A stretch of 64,000 bases of DNA. Origin: Saxidomus purpurata (Eukaryota > Mollusca > Bivalvia > Venerida > Veneridae). The stretch covers positions 6,449,358 to 6,513,357 of the forward strand of contig JAFMSR010000012.1 of the NCBI GenBank assembly GCA_022818135.1, written 5' to 3'. Of this stretch, positions 13,891 to 25,212 are shown in pieces (position 1 is the first letter of the stretch; every line of letters begins with the position of its first letter). A program made the translations under genes and the position numbers. The notes below the pieces were generated by a model. It had not been told where the DNA came from, made no database searches, and saw only the letters and a program-made list of their open reading frames with translations.

Positions 13891-14276
13891 TTTGTACAGT
13901 TTCCTTATTCAATAGCAGATGAAAGAAACAGATATGAATACCTTGATCTAAACCTGCTTCATGTTCTGTTGTGCCAGGTTATTATATTTATGAATATCTT
14001 TGTTATTTTGCTGCCAATACCACAAGAATGGTATTCCTTTCATCAACACCCCCAAGCCACAATTTTCTTGTTGAGCATATTTACAAGTATTACAACATTA
14101 TGTCATTGAGGACACTTGTTATTGCTTTGATGTTCTGTGATGATGTTATCAATTATTGTTTATCCAGAAAAATGTTGCATAGAGAAAATGAGGTATGTTC
14201 ATGTAACATATGGCATTAAATATTCGAATCAGTGGAAATAGTTTCTTTTCAGCAGTCATGAGAACATAATTATATG

Positions 14277-14840
14277 CTCCGAGTGATCCGTTGTAAACTA
14301 TTGTCTGTCATCCAGCACATGTTGTCCATCCTTCAGTTTACCATTGGACATTTTGTCTGTCTGTCCACCACTTTCATCTAATCAACTCTCAGAAACAACT
14401 CATTTGATGTGATAAAACTTGGTATTGCTGTTTGTTAGTCTTCTACCAACTTGCTCAATGAGTGAAAGGCAACCAAAAGAATTTTAAAAAATCATCTTGA
14501 CATAGCCCGAATTTCCTGAGCTAAGATATTTGATATGTACATTCTTTTGTAGCCTTCTACCAAAATTTGTTCAATTTATGCACTAGTGTTAAAATTGGCT
14601 CTGCATGTGGGGATAGGACTTCAATTAAAAAGGGAGAAGCTTTATACTAATCCAGTGCTGGTTTAACTTTGGTTGCATTATTCTGTCGTAGTGAGTATAA
14701 AACATCTTTTATGATACCATTGTTCACAATTTGAAGTTACTTGGCTGGAATGATTCTTATGTTACCCTTTGCCAAGACTGATCAAGGGATAACAAAGACT
14801 GCCAAAGGTCATGGGGCTGATTCTCATGCACAGTTGTAAT
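14277..14840 (+). mobile_element. Decayed Helitron-like element
   Basis: A TGTCTGTCATCC.../TTTGTCTGTCTGTCC tract is followed by phrases recalling the family D core, such as AAACTTGGTATTGCTG, TGAGCTAAGATATTTGATATG and TTCTACCAAAATTTGTTC. Ends are lost. Identified by resemblance to the D copies at 7.1 kb and 48.1 kb. Confidence 0.4.
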
Positions 14841-15116
14841 ATGTCTATTAAAAACTTAGAAATCTTCAACTCAAAAAGAATGTATCTTACGTGACACTGG
14901 ATCAAAATTTAAATTAAAAGAAAACCGGATAGGTATATTGTAGCCAATTTTATTACATAGTACAAGAGTGATTATTGTTGCCTGATTGGAATAGTAACAC
15001 ACATGTAACATTAATGCAAATTAACTTTTGTTGACAAAAAGCATGGGAGTAAGTTCTTTCACTTTCGTTTAAAAAATACTAGTAGCTGCTAAAGAGTTTT
15101 CAATAATTTTCCAAAA

Positions 15117-16400
15117 TTTAGAGCTGTGTAACCCTGATGTACATTTAGAGCTGTGTAAGCCTGATGTACATTTACATTTAGAGTCGTGTTAGCCTGATGT
15201 ACATTTACATGTAGCCTAGTCATTTGCGGTTTTAGCCTGATGTACATTTAGAGCTGTGTTAGCCTGTGTTAGAGCGACTGATGTACATTAGAGCCGTGTA
15301 GCCTGATGTACATTTAGAGCTTTGTTAGCCTGATGTACATTTAGAGCTGTGTTAGCCTGATGTACATTTAGAGCCGTGTTAGCCTGATGTACATTTAAAG
15401 CTTGTATAGGGGCCTGATGTACATGTAGAGTCGTGTTAGCCTGATGTACATTTAGGGCTGTGTTAGCCTGATGTATATTTAGAGCTGTGTTAGCCTGATG
15501 TAAATTTAGAGCTGTGTTAGCCTGATGTACATTTAGGGCTGTGTAAGCCTGATGTTCATTTACATGTAGAGCCGTGTTAGCCTGATGTAAATTTAGAGCT
15601 GTGATAACCTGATGTACATGTAGAGCTGTGTTAGCCTGATGTACATTTAGAGCTGTGTTAGCCTGATGTACATTTAAGCATGTTAGCTGATGTATTTAGA
15701 GCGTGTGCCTACTAAGGTGTTAGCCTGATGTAAATTTAGAGCTGTGATAACCTGATGTACATGTAGAGCTGTGTGAGCCTGATGTACATTTAGAGCTGTG
15801 TAAGCCTGATGTACATTTAGGGCTGTGTTAGCTTGATGTACATTTCGAGCTGTGTAAACCTGATATACATTTAGAGCTGTGTTAGCTTGATGTACATTTA
15901 GGGCTGTGTTAGCTTGATGTACATTTAGAGCTGTGTAAATCTGATGTACATTTAGAGCTGTGTTAGCCTGATGTACATTTAGGTTAGCTGTGTACATTTA
16001 TTTAGGGTACTTAGAGTGTTAGCCTGTGTACATTTAGAGCTTGATGTACATTTAGAGCTGTGTAATTGCCTGATGTACATTTAGAGCTGTGTGAGCCTGA
16101 TGTACATTTAGAGCTGTGTAAGCCTGATGTACATTTATAGCTGTGTAAGCCTGATGTACATTTCAAGCTGTGTGAGCCTGATGTACATTTAGAGCTGTGT
16201 TAGCCTGATGTACATTTTTTTGTTGTTTTTTTTTTGGTGTTGTTTTTTTGTTTTTTTTTAGAGGTGTTGAAACCTGCTTTACATTTAGAGTTATGTTAGC
16301 CTGATGTACGTTTAGCTGTTAACGATGTACATTAAAGGGGAAAGCTGTGTTAGCCTGATATTCATTTCAAGCTGTGTAAACCTGATGTACATTTAGAGCT
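15117..16400. repeat. 27-bp minisatellite
   Basis: Tandem units of AGCCTGATGTACATTTAGAG plus CTGTGTT (27 bp), about 40 to 45 copies with point changes, partial units and a T-rich interruption at about 16218-16260. The period is nine codons, so frames stay open on the minus strand (NVHQANTAL repeats), but nothing suggests translation. It ends about 305 bases before the acceptor of the first coding Piezo exon. Confidence 0.93.
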
Positions 16401-16764
16401 GCCTTAGTCTGACATATAGTTTTGTGTAAAACTTAGATTGAATTAAATTTTTATGCTTTTTAGATGATGAGCAAATTGGATCACTTCTTACCTGTTCTCT
16501 GTTTCAACAAGGATTTACAACTTATGGTATTTTCAGTAAATTGTTCCATGGATGAACCAGCATGAGACATTTTTACACAGCCAGGTTCCTCCATTGTTGA
16601 ATATTTACAGTTGTTTCTTACACTTACAGAATATTTTTGAAAGCAGGTTTAGACTTTGTCAAGTGAGCAAATTAAGTTCTATAATTATGTGTTTTTTTGT
16701 TACAGAATAAAACTGCAATGAAATAGAAGATCTTACAAAAGGGGAAACGTGAGAGAGTTCAAAC

Positions 16765-16837
16765 ATGACGACCCCGGTGGTAAGACTCGTCTGCTATCTA
16801 CTCTACAGACTTCTTCTTCCTGCCGTGTTGCTTGTCT
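16765..16837 (+). CDS. Piezo: Piezo coding exon 1 (initiator Met, first TM helix)
   Basis: The exon starts at 16706 after GTTTTTTTGTTACAG and carries 59 bases of 5' UTR. ATG at 16765 has A at -3 and opens MTTPVVRLVCYLLYRLLLPA, the short N-terminus followed directly by a hydrophobic helix that is typical of Piezo proteins. It encodes 24 codons plus one base and ends at GTCT|GTAAGT (phase 1). The UTR behind an acceptor implies at least one non-coding exon upstream. A coding extension upstream is unlikely, because in-frame TAG and TGA occur in the UTR. Confidence 0.88.
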
Positions 16838-16869
16838 GTAAGTATTTTACCCTGGAAATCAACAAATCT

Positions 16870-17001
16870 TTATGAGAAACTTTCCTAAGAGGAGCTGTGC
16901 ACTAACATGTTCTGGTTCAATGATTTTTTACACTGCATTATGGGATATATATAGCACTTTTGGGCATTCTTGTCTCCAGGCTATTTCTCAGGAACTACTG
17001 A
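16870..17001 (+). mobile_element. Left remnant of an old family-B-like element split by copy B1
   Basis: Contains GAGGAGCTGTGCACTAACAT and TGTTCTGGTTCAATGATTTT. The same unit resumes on the far side of B1 at 18452 (GAGGAGATGCGCATGG, CCAGTTCAATGATTTTTC). The unit itself is a diverged relative of the B core (GAGTTATTGCCCTTTG occurs in both). A younger B element therefore landed in an older relative. Confidence 0.55.
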
Positions 17002-18451
17002 TTATACCCCCAAAACGAAGTTTAGGGGGGTATATAGGAGTCACCCGGTGGTTGGTCGGTCGGTCGGGCGGTCTGTTGCATTTTCCTTGTCCGGAGCATA
17101 ACTTGAAAACTACTACTTGGAATTCAATACAACTTCATACAATGGTCAAGCACATTGAGAGGAAGTGCAGTGCACAAGAACTATAACTCCATCTTGACTA
17201 ATTACAGAGTTATTGCCCTTTGTTACTTTTCCTTGTCCGGAGCATAACTTGAAAACTACTAGTTGGAATTCAATACAACTTCATACAATGGTCAAGCACA
17301 TTGAGAGGAAGTGCAGTGCACAAGAACTATAACTCCATCTTGACTAATTACAGAGTTATTGCCCTTTGTTACTTTTCCTTGTCCAGAGCATAACTAGAAA
17401 ACTACTGGTTGGAATTCAATACAACTTCATACAATGGTCAAGCACATTGAGAGGAAGTGCAGTGCACAAGAACCATAACTCCATCTTGAGTAATTACAGA
17501 GTTATTGCCCTTTGTTACTTTTCCTTGTCCGGAGCATAACTTGAAATCTACTAGTTGGAATTCAATACAACTTCATACAATGATCAAGCACACTCAGAGG
17601 AAGTGCAGTGTACAAGAACAATAACTCTATCTTGAGTATTTACAGAGTTATTGCCCTTTGTTAGTTTTCCTTGTCCAAAGCATAACTTGAAAACTACTGG
17701 TTGGAATTCAATACAACTTCATACAATGGTCAAGCACAGTGAGAGGGAGTGCAGTGCACAAGAACTATAACTCCATCTTGACTAATTACAGAGTTATTGC
17801 CCTTTGTTACTTTTCCTTGTCCGGAGCATAACTTGAAAACTACTAGTTGGAATTCAATACAACTTCATACAATGATCAAGCACACTCAGAGGAAGTGCAG
17901 TGTACAAGAACTATAACTCTATCTTGAGTATTTACTGAGTTATTGCCCTTTGTTACTTTTCCTTGTCCGAAGCATAACTTGAAAACTACTAGTTGGAATT
18001 CAGTACAACCTCATACAATGGTCAAGTACATTTAGAGGAAGTGCAGTGCACAGGAACCATAACTCCATCTTGACTCATTACAGAGTTATTACCCTTTGTT
18101 ACTTTTCCTTGTCTGGAGCATAACTTGAAAACTTCTGGTTGGAATTCAATACAACTTCATACAATGGTCAAGCACAGTGAGAGGGAGTGCAGTGCACAAG
18201 AACCATAACTCCATCTTGACTAATTACAGGGTTATTGCCCTTTGTTACTTTTCCCTGTCTGGAGCATTTTTCGAAAACTACAAGTTGGAATTCAATACAA
18301 CTTCATACAATGGTCAAGCACAATGAGAGGAACTGCTAAGAACAATATCTCTTTTTAGTTTGTTTGCAAGGTATTATGTTACTACGAACTTCTTCAGTTT
18401 ATAAAGCAATCCTTTTGGGGGTATTAATCACATTTAGTGATAGCTCTAGTT
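17002..18451 (+). mobile_element. Helitron-like non-autonomous element, family B copy 1
   Basis: Starts TTATACCCCCAAAACGAAG and folds on GGGGGGTATA. A GGTCGGTCGG repeat follows, then tandem units beginning TTTTCCTTGTCCGGAGCATA at 17081, 17227, 17373 and 17519 and onward, exactly 146 bp apart. Near the 3' end TTTTGGGGGTATTAA is the inverted copy of the start. Then come a small hairpin ATCAC-ATTTA-GTGAT and the terminus AGCTCTAGTT. It lies in Piezo intron 1, nested in an older related element. No protein is encoded. Confidence 0.78.
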
Positions 18452-18690
18452 TGAATTTAGTCAGACTTCATAGACTACTTTATTATCAAGAGGAGATGCG
18501 CATGGTATCTGCATGTTCCAGTTCAATGATTTTTCAAAGAGTTATTGCCCTTTGATTACTTTTTCGTATAATGTTCATGTCCATGCTGTTTCTCTTGAAT
18601 TGATTAAGCTTCACTATCAAGAAGAGATGTGCATATTGACAGCATTTTCTGGTTAATTTCTTTTTTCATTGGATTACAGGGGGTGCCACT
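18452..18690 (+). mobile_element. Right remnant of the old element split by B1
   Basis: About one and a half units of the diverged B-like repeat (AAGAGGAGATGCGCATGG, later AAGAAGAGATGTGCATATTG), continuing the unit interrupted at 17001. No preserved terminus was recognised. Confidence 0.5.
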
Positions 18691-18762
18691 CATCCCGGAG
18701 GTTGCCAGTTATAGCCCCTACTGGGGTCACGACCGTACCTCCTCATATGATACCAGTACTGG

Positions 18763-21180
18763 TTTTTAGCTCGACTATTCAAAGAATAAGGAGAGCTATC
18801 CTAGTCACCCGAGCGTCAGCGTCGGCGTAACCACTTATGTTAAAGTTTGCGTACTACTCAAATATGGCTTTGAAACTTTGCACACTTGTTCACCATCATG
18901 CCCCCAACCTGTACACAGGAGGAGATAACTCTATCAAGCATTTTGACAAAATTATGCCTTTTTTCTACTTAGAATTTACGTTAAAGTTTGCGTACCACCT
19001 CAAATATTTTCAAAGTCCATTGACATCTGGCTTTGAAACTTTGCACGCTTATTCACCATCATGCCCCCAACCTGTACACAGGAGGAGGTAACTCTATCAA
19101 GCATTTTGACAAAATTATGCCCCTTTTTCGACTTAAAATTTACGTAAAAGTTTGCTTACCACCTGAAATATTTTCAAAGTCCATTGACATCTGGCTTTGA
19201 AACTTCGCACGCTTGTTCACCATCATGCCCCCAACCTGTACACAGGAGGAGGTCACTGTATCAAGCATTTTGACAGAATTATGCCCCTTTTTCGACTTAG
19301 AATTTACGTTAAAGTTTGCGTACCACCTGAAATATTTTCAAAGTCCATTGACATCTGGCTTTGAAACTTCGCACGCTTGTTCACCATCATGCCCCCAACC
19401 TGTACACAGGAGGAGGTCACTGTATCAAGCATTTTGACAGAATTATGCCCCTTTTTCGACTTAGAATTTACGTTAAAGTTTGCGTACCACCTGAAATATT
19501 TTCAAAGTCCATTGACATCTGGCTTTGAAACTTCGCACGCTTGTTCACCATCATGCCCCCAACCTGTACACAGGAGGAGGTCACTGTATCAAGCATTTTG
19601 ACAGAATTATGCCCCTTTTTCGACTTAGAATTTACGTTAAAGTTTGCGTACCACCTGAAATATTTTCAAAGTCCATTGACATCTGGCTTTGAAACTTCGC
19701 ACGCTTGTTCACCATCATGCCCCCAACCTGTACACAGGAGGAGGTCACTGTATCAAGCATTTTGACAGAATTATGCCCCTTTTTCGACTTAGAATTTACG
19801 TTAAAGTTTGCGTACCACCTGAAATATTTTCAAAGTCCATTGACATCTGGCTTTGAAACTTCGCACGCTTGTTCACCATCATGCCCCCAACCTGTACACA
19901 GGAGGAGGTCACTGTATCAAGCATTTTGACAGAATTATGCCCCTTTTTCGACTTAGAATTTACGTTAAAGTTTGCGTACCACCTGAAATATTTTCAAAGT
20001 CCATTGACATCTGGCTTTGAAACTTCGCACGCTTGTTCACCATCATGCCCCCAACCTGTACACAGGAGGAGGTCACTGTATCAAGCATTTTGACAGAATA
20101 ATGCCCCTTTTTCGACTTAGAATTTACGTTAAAGTTTGCGTACCACCTGAAATATTTTCAAAGTCCATTGACATCTGGCTTTGAAACTTCGCACACTTGT
20201 TCACCATCATGCCCCCAACCTGTACACAGGAGGAGGTCACTGTATCAAGCATTTTGACAGAATTATGCCCCTTTTTCGACTTAGAATTTACGTTAAAGTT
20301 TGCGTACCACCTCAAATATTTTCAAAGTCCATTGACATCTGGCTTTGAAACTTCGCATGCTTGTTCACCATCATGCCCCCAACCTGTACACAGGAGGAGG
20401 TCACTGTATCAAGCATTTTGACAGAATTATGCCCCTTTTTCGACTTAGAATTTACGTTAAAGTTTGCGTACCACCTGAAATATTTTCAAAGTCCATTGAC
20501 ATCTGGCTTTGAAACTTCGCACGCTTGTTCACCATCATGCCCCCAACCTGTACACAGGAGGAGGTCACTGTATCAAGCATTTTGACAGAATTATGCCCCT
20601 TTTTCGACTTAGAATTTACGTTAAAGTTTGCGTACCACCTCAAATATTTTCCAATTCAATTGTCATCTGGCTTTGAAACTCTGCACACTTGTTCACTATC
20701 ATGCCCCCAACCTATACACAGGAGTAGGTAACTCTATCAAGCCTTTTGACAGAATTATGCCCCTTTTTCGACTTAGAATTTACGTTAAAGTTTGCGTACC
20801 ACCTCAGATAATTTCAAAGTCCATCGACATATGGCTTTGAAACTTTGCACACTTGTTCACCATCATGATCTCAACCTGTGTACAGGAGGAGGTCACTGTA
20901 TCAAGCTTTTTTACAATATTATGGCCCTTTTTTTACTTAGAACTTACGTTTAAGTTTGGGTACTACCTCAGATATTTTCAAAGTCCATTGACATGCCTTT
21001 CAAACTTTGCACACTTGTTCACCATCATGATCCGAACCTGTGTACAGGAGGAGGTAACTGTATCAAGCATTTTGACATAATTATCCCCTTTAGAGACTCA
21101 TTTACAGTCAGGATGGATATTATTTTATATTGTCAATCACTGAGAATAGTCGAGCGCGCTGTCTACTGACAGCTCTTGTT
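18763..21180 (+). mobile_element. Helitron-like non-autonomous element, family H, large 164-bp array
   Basis: Starts TTTTTAGCTCGACTATTC with a short hairpin and an AGCGTCAGCGTCGGCG tract. Some 13 to 14 core units of 164 bp follow; the roughly ten between 19040 and 20640 are almost identical (landmark CACCATCATGCCCCCAACCT). The end carries GAATAGTCGAGC, the inverted copy of the start, then hairpin GCTGTC-TACT-GACAGC and TCTTGTT. The near-identity of the middle units means recent array expansion or homogenisation, while the outer units have diverged. Repeated open frames here (74-residue, overlapping) recur with the unit and are not genes. It lies in Piezo intron 1. Confidence 0.8.
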
Positions 21181-21731
21181 CCTGGAAGCAGACTTGAGAG
21201 TGACTCAATAAGCTTCACCATTTTTTTACAATCGTATAAACAATTTGTATAAACTAAGGCCTTTTCATAATCGTAACCTTTCACACAAAACCTTGCCTCA
21301 GCGGGGGTGGGGGGGATTGGCTCTTGTTTGTCATTGATCTGGTACTGTAGATGTAGGAACAATTTGCGTGGTCCAAGTGAGCAAGCCTCATGGTACAGAC
21401 ATGCCAAGAGATGAAATACTGGTTACAAGGTCTCATTACCTGCATGTCTCAGTGGAAGTCGACACATTTCTGTAAAGGGTTATTGAGTAACAGTAGCTGT
21501 CTGCTTGTATGTCATGAGTTAGGTCTTCTTCCCATTAGCCTTTTAATGTACCCAAAACATTACGGAGTTAAGGAAACGTAAAAGGAATTTTTGGAAAAAA
21601 GTTATAAACTTGCAACGTTATCTTTAAAGATTTATAAAAACACGTCCAAAAGGTGATATGTGTTTTTTATTGATGTTAAATTTGCTGCTGAATAAGGATA
21701 CATATTAAAGGTACTGTGTTTTCTATTTCAG

Positions 21732-21827
21732 GTGCTGCAGTAAGATTCAATGCTGTGTCCTTCGTGTATGCAGTGTTCCTGTTGCTATGTCCGTTACTTA
21801 GCTCTCCAACTCCAGCAACCATACGAG
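21732..21827 (+). CDS. Piezo: Piezo coding exon 2 (second TM helix)
   Basis: Acceptor TTCTATTTCAG, donor CGAG|GTTAGTG, phase 1 at both ends. It completes Cys25 and reads AAVRFNAVSFVYAVFLLLCP, then LLSSPTPATIR, residues 25-57. It carries the second hydrophobic segment and the small Pro/Ser-rich loop at the place where vertebrate Piezo has its LLLPWFPGP region. The 96 bases keep the frame into exon 3. Confidence 0.87.
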
Positions 21828-22078
21828 GTTAGTGCCAGTCTATGTTTCTATCCCAACATATCTTCTAAAGTATTTGACAAAAACTCCTTAAAAGTCATTG
21901 GAGTATTATGCATGTGGAGTGTATAGATTTCTAAGTTATATCTGGGCAGTATTTGTCCATAGTTATAGGAAAACTATACCATGGTAAACGTTGCTTCCCA
22001 CCCAAGATTTGAACTTGTACCTTCCACAGAGTGTTGCAGCCTATCTTTCTACTTTCATACACAGGAATTCTTTCTTTT

Positions 22079-23185
22079 TATGCCCCCGAAGGGTGGCATA
22101 TTAAAATCGCACCGTCTGTCCGTCTGACCGTCCGTCCGTCTGTCCGTCCGTCCGTCCGTCTGTCCGTCTGTCCGTCCGTCCGTGCGTCCCCACTTACAAA
22201 TTCGTGTCCGGACTGTAACTTTGTCATGCATTGAAGGATTTTAAAATAACTTGGCACACATGTCTAGCACATCAAGACGACGTGTCGCGTGCAAGACCCA
22301 CATCCCTACCTCAAAGGTGAAGGTCACACTTGGAGTATGAAGGTTATGGAATCCTCTATATATGCACACATTCGTGTCCGGACTGTAACTTTGTCATGCA
22401 TTGAAGGATTTTAAAATAACTAGGCACACATGTCTAGCACATCAAGACGACGTGGCGCGTGCAAGACCCACGTCCCTAGCTCAAAGGTCAAGGTCATACT
22501 TAGAGTTTGAAGGTAATGGATTCCTCTATATAAGCATATATGCACACATTCGTGTCCGGACTGTAACTTTGTCATGCATTGAAGGATTTTAAAATAATTT
22601 GGCACAAATGTCTAGCACATCAAGACGACGTGTCGCGTGCAAGACCCACGTCCCTAGCTCAAAGGTCAAGGTCATACTTAGAGTTTGAAGGTAATGGATT
22701 CCTCTATATAAGCATATATGCACACATTCGTGTCCGGACTGTAACTTTGTCATGCCTTGAAGGATTTTAAAATAATTTGGCACAAATGTCTAGCACATCA
22801 AGACGACGTGTCGCGTGCATGACCCACATCCCTACCACAAAGGTCAAGGTCACACTTAGAGTTTATAGGTAATGGAATCCTGTATATATGCATACATTTG
22901 TGTCCGGACTATAACTTTATTATGCTTTGAAGGATTTTAAAATAACTGTGCACAAATGTCTAGCACATCAAGCGGATGTGTCGCATGCAAGACCCAAGTC
23001 CCTACCTCAAAGGTCAAGGTCACACTTAGTGTTTAAAGTAATGGAATACTGTATGCATGATTACTCTGTCATGCATGGAAGGATTTTAAAATTACATAGC
23101 ACATTTATTGAGCACATGGAGAGGACACAGACTGTGAGGCACCTCTTTCGGGGGCATTCGTCACTTGGGAGGGACAGCTCTTGTT
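22079..23185 (+). mobile_element. Helitron-like non-autonomous element, family A copy 2
   Basis: Starts TTATGCCCCCGAAGGGTGGC, folding on itself, then a long GTCCGTCC tract. Core units begin at about 22201, 22371, 22549, 22727 and 22897 (170-178 bp apart), most with AAAGGTCAAGGTCA. Near the end TTTCGGGGGCAT is the inverted copy of the start, followed by GACAGCTCTTGTT. It lies in Piezo intron 2. Its core is closely similar to copy 1 at 5 kb, so the two share a recent source. Confidence 0.77.
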
Positions 23186-23548
23186 ATTTGTGTATTTTCC
23201 CTGACCCTGACTTTTGTTGTTATTAAAACATGTTTCAACTTTCAGAGCCAGTAACTATTAGAGAATGTAGTAACCAGGTCTGGGACAGTCATACAGTCAT
23301 AAATTCTGATATATTATGACAAAAACATTATGCTAATTTGCTACCAGCAATATTCTATGTAATTATAGCTCTTTAAATGAGACCTCATTTACTGTAATTA
23401 AAGCACAGTCTGTATGACACATGTACATTTACATTAATTTTGTTATTTATGTAACAACAGAGAGATTGCATGTAGCCTGCTTAGGCTACATGTCTTTTCC
23501 TTGTTTCCATGAAATTATATATCAAAATAGATCTTGTTACCTACTTCC

Positions 23549-24694
23549 TTTTTAGTTCACCTGAACATGTAGTGATCAAGGTGAGCTATTGTGATCACGT
23601 GGTGTCTGTCTTCTGTCTGTCGCCTGATTGTCTTCAGTTCACACTTAACCTTGTGTATGCAATAGAGAGTGCATTTTTCAGTTGAAATTTGGTCAAAATG
23701 ATTGCTTTGATCAAATCTAGGTTGAGTTCAATATGGGTCATCTGGGGTCAAAAACTAGGTCACCAAGTCAAATAATAGAAAAATCTTGTGTCTGCAATAG
23801 AGGTTGCATTTTCCTTGGATCTTCATGAAATGTTGTCAATATGATTATCTTGATAAAATCTAGGTCAGCTTTGAATATTGGTCATCCGGGGTCAAAAAAT
23901 AGGTCATTCAGGCAAATCCTTGAAATACTTTGTGTATGCCAATGATGTGGCATTTTTCATTGGACCTTCATGAAACCTGGTCAGAATGATTGTCTTGATG
24001 AAATCTAGGTAGAGATTGAATATGGGTCATCTGAGGTCAAGAACTAGGTCAAATCATAGGGAAACCTTGTGTATGCAATTGAGTTTGCATTTTTCACTGG
24101 AACTTCATGAATTTGGTCAGAATGTCTGTCTTGATAAAATATAGGTCAAGTTCTGAGTCACCTGGGGTTAAAAACTAGGTCACAGGATCAACAAAAGGAA
24201 AAGTTTTTTTAACACTTTAGAGGCCACATTTATTACCGAATTATCATGAAAATTAGTCAGAATGTTTGTCTCTATGATTTCTAGGTCAAGTTCATATCTG
24301 GGTCAAAAACTAGGTCATATGGGCATATCAAAGAAAAACGTTGTTAATACTCTAGAAGCTACATTTAATATCCAATCTCCATGGAAATTGGTCAAAATAT
24401 TTCTCTCGATATCTACATTAAGTTTGAATCTGGGTCATCTGGTGTCAAAAAGTAGGTCACATAGTCAAATCAAAGGAAAACATTGTAAACACTCTGGGAC
24501 CACATTATATATCTAATCTTCATGAAAATTAGTGAGTATGTTTGTCTTATCTAGATCAAAAAGAATGTATGTGTTTAGGGTTGAATTTTTGTAATAAGTA
24601 GGTCTCAGGTGAGCGATATAGGGCAATTTTGGCTTTCTTTGAGCTTCATATGCAGGGGAGCAATATAGGGCTGACATGGCCTCAGCCCTTTTGT
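23549..24694 (+). mobile_element. Helitron-like non-autonomous element, family D
   Basis: Starts TTTTTAGTTCACCTGAACA with return arm AAGGTGAGCT, then GTCTGTCTTCTGTCTGTCGCC. The core units have AACTAGGTCA, GAATATGGGTCATCTG and TTCATGAAA phrases. A 3' inverted start copy (CAGGTGAGCGATATAGGGC) is at about 24605, and a second tail-like segment (AGGGCTGACATGGCCTCAGCCC then TTTTGT) ends near 24694. The doubled tail makes the exact 3' end uncertain. It lies in Piezo intron 2. Confidence 0.65.
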
Positions 24695-24813
24695 ATAAAG
24701 CTGAGTTAACAGCTGTGTTAGAAATCTGTATGTTCCCACCATTCCAAATTGAAGACTTGCAAACAGAGAGATAATAAATTATTGTGTTAAAAGATTTTTT
24801 TGTTTATTTACAG

Positions 24814-24945
24814 GAAGTACTGGTATTTACCTGCGAGTAGTGTTTATAGTTGGCCTATTGGCAGTGTTAGCACATGCTGTATTCCATATCACCCTGACGG
24901 CCATTGCCACAGATACAAAGCCTTATGGATCCATGTTCCCAAACT
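24814..24945 (+). CDS. Piezo: Piezo coding exon 3 (third TM helix)
   Basis: Acceptor TTTATTTACAG, donor AAACT|GTAAGT, phase 1 at both ends. It encodes residues 57-101: STGIYLRVVFIVGLLAVLAH, then AVFHITLTAIATDTKPYGSMFPN. The long hydrophobic helix corresponds to the LLRALLGLSLLFLVAHLALQ region of PIEZO1 (from memory). The following polar stretch leads to a Cys completed by exon 4. Confidence 0.87.
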
Positions 24946-25212
24946 GTAAGTGTAAAATCTCATCCTTAGATTTGATTATTTGAAGTAACATAGATCAGAA
25001 TTAGCCTCCGTATGAAATGTTTCATCCAGTATACAGCCTTTATCATGTTCCATTTTCTCAAAATATATGTAGGGACAGAGCCCTGCCATCCCCCTTTTCA
25101 TGCTTAATGCTGAAACATTAGGTAAGTGTACAATAGCATACTGCCGCAGTGCACACACAAATTTCGTCAAGATTGGATTAGTATCTCCAGAGTTAATACC
25201 CTTAAATTGTTA

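Noticed and set aside
19213..20731. Repeated 74-residue open frames beginning MFTIMPPTCTQEE
   Set aside because: They recur once per 164-bp unit of element H, overlap each other in different frames, and have no known similarity. They are shadows of the array.
21990..22060. Possible tRNA-derived SINE on the minus strand
   Set aside because: GTTCAAATC on the minus strand fits a B box, but no acceptable A box, terminator or copy was found nearby. Too little to annotate.
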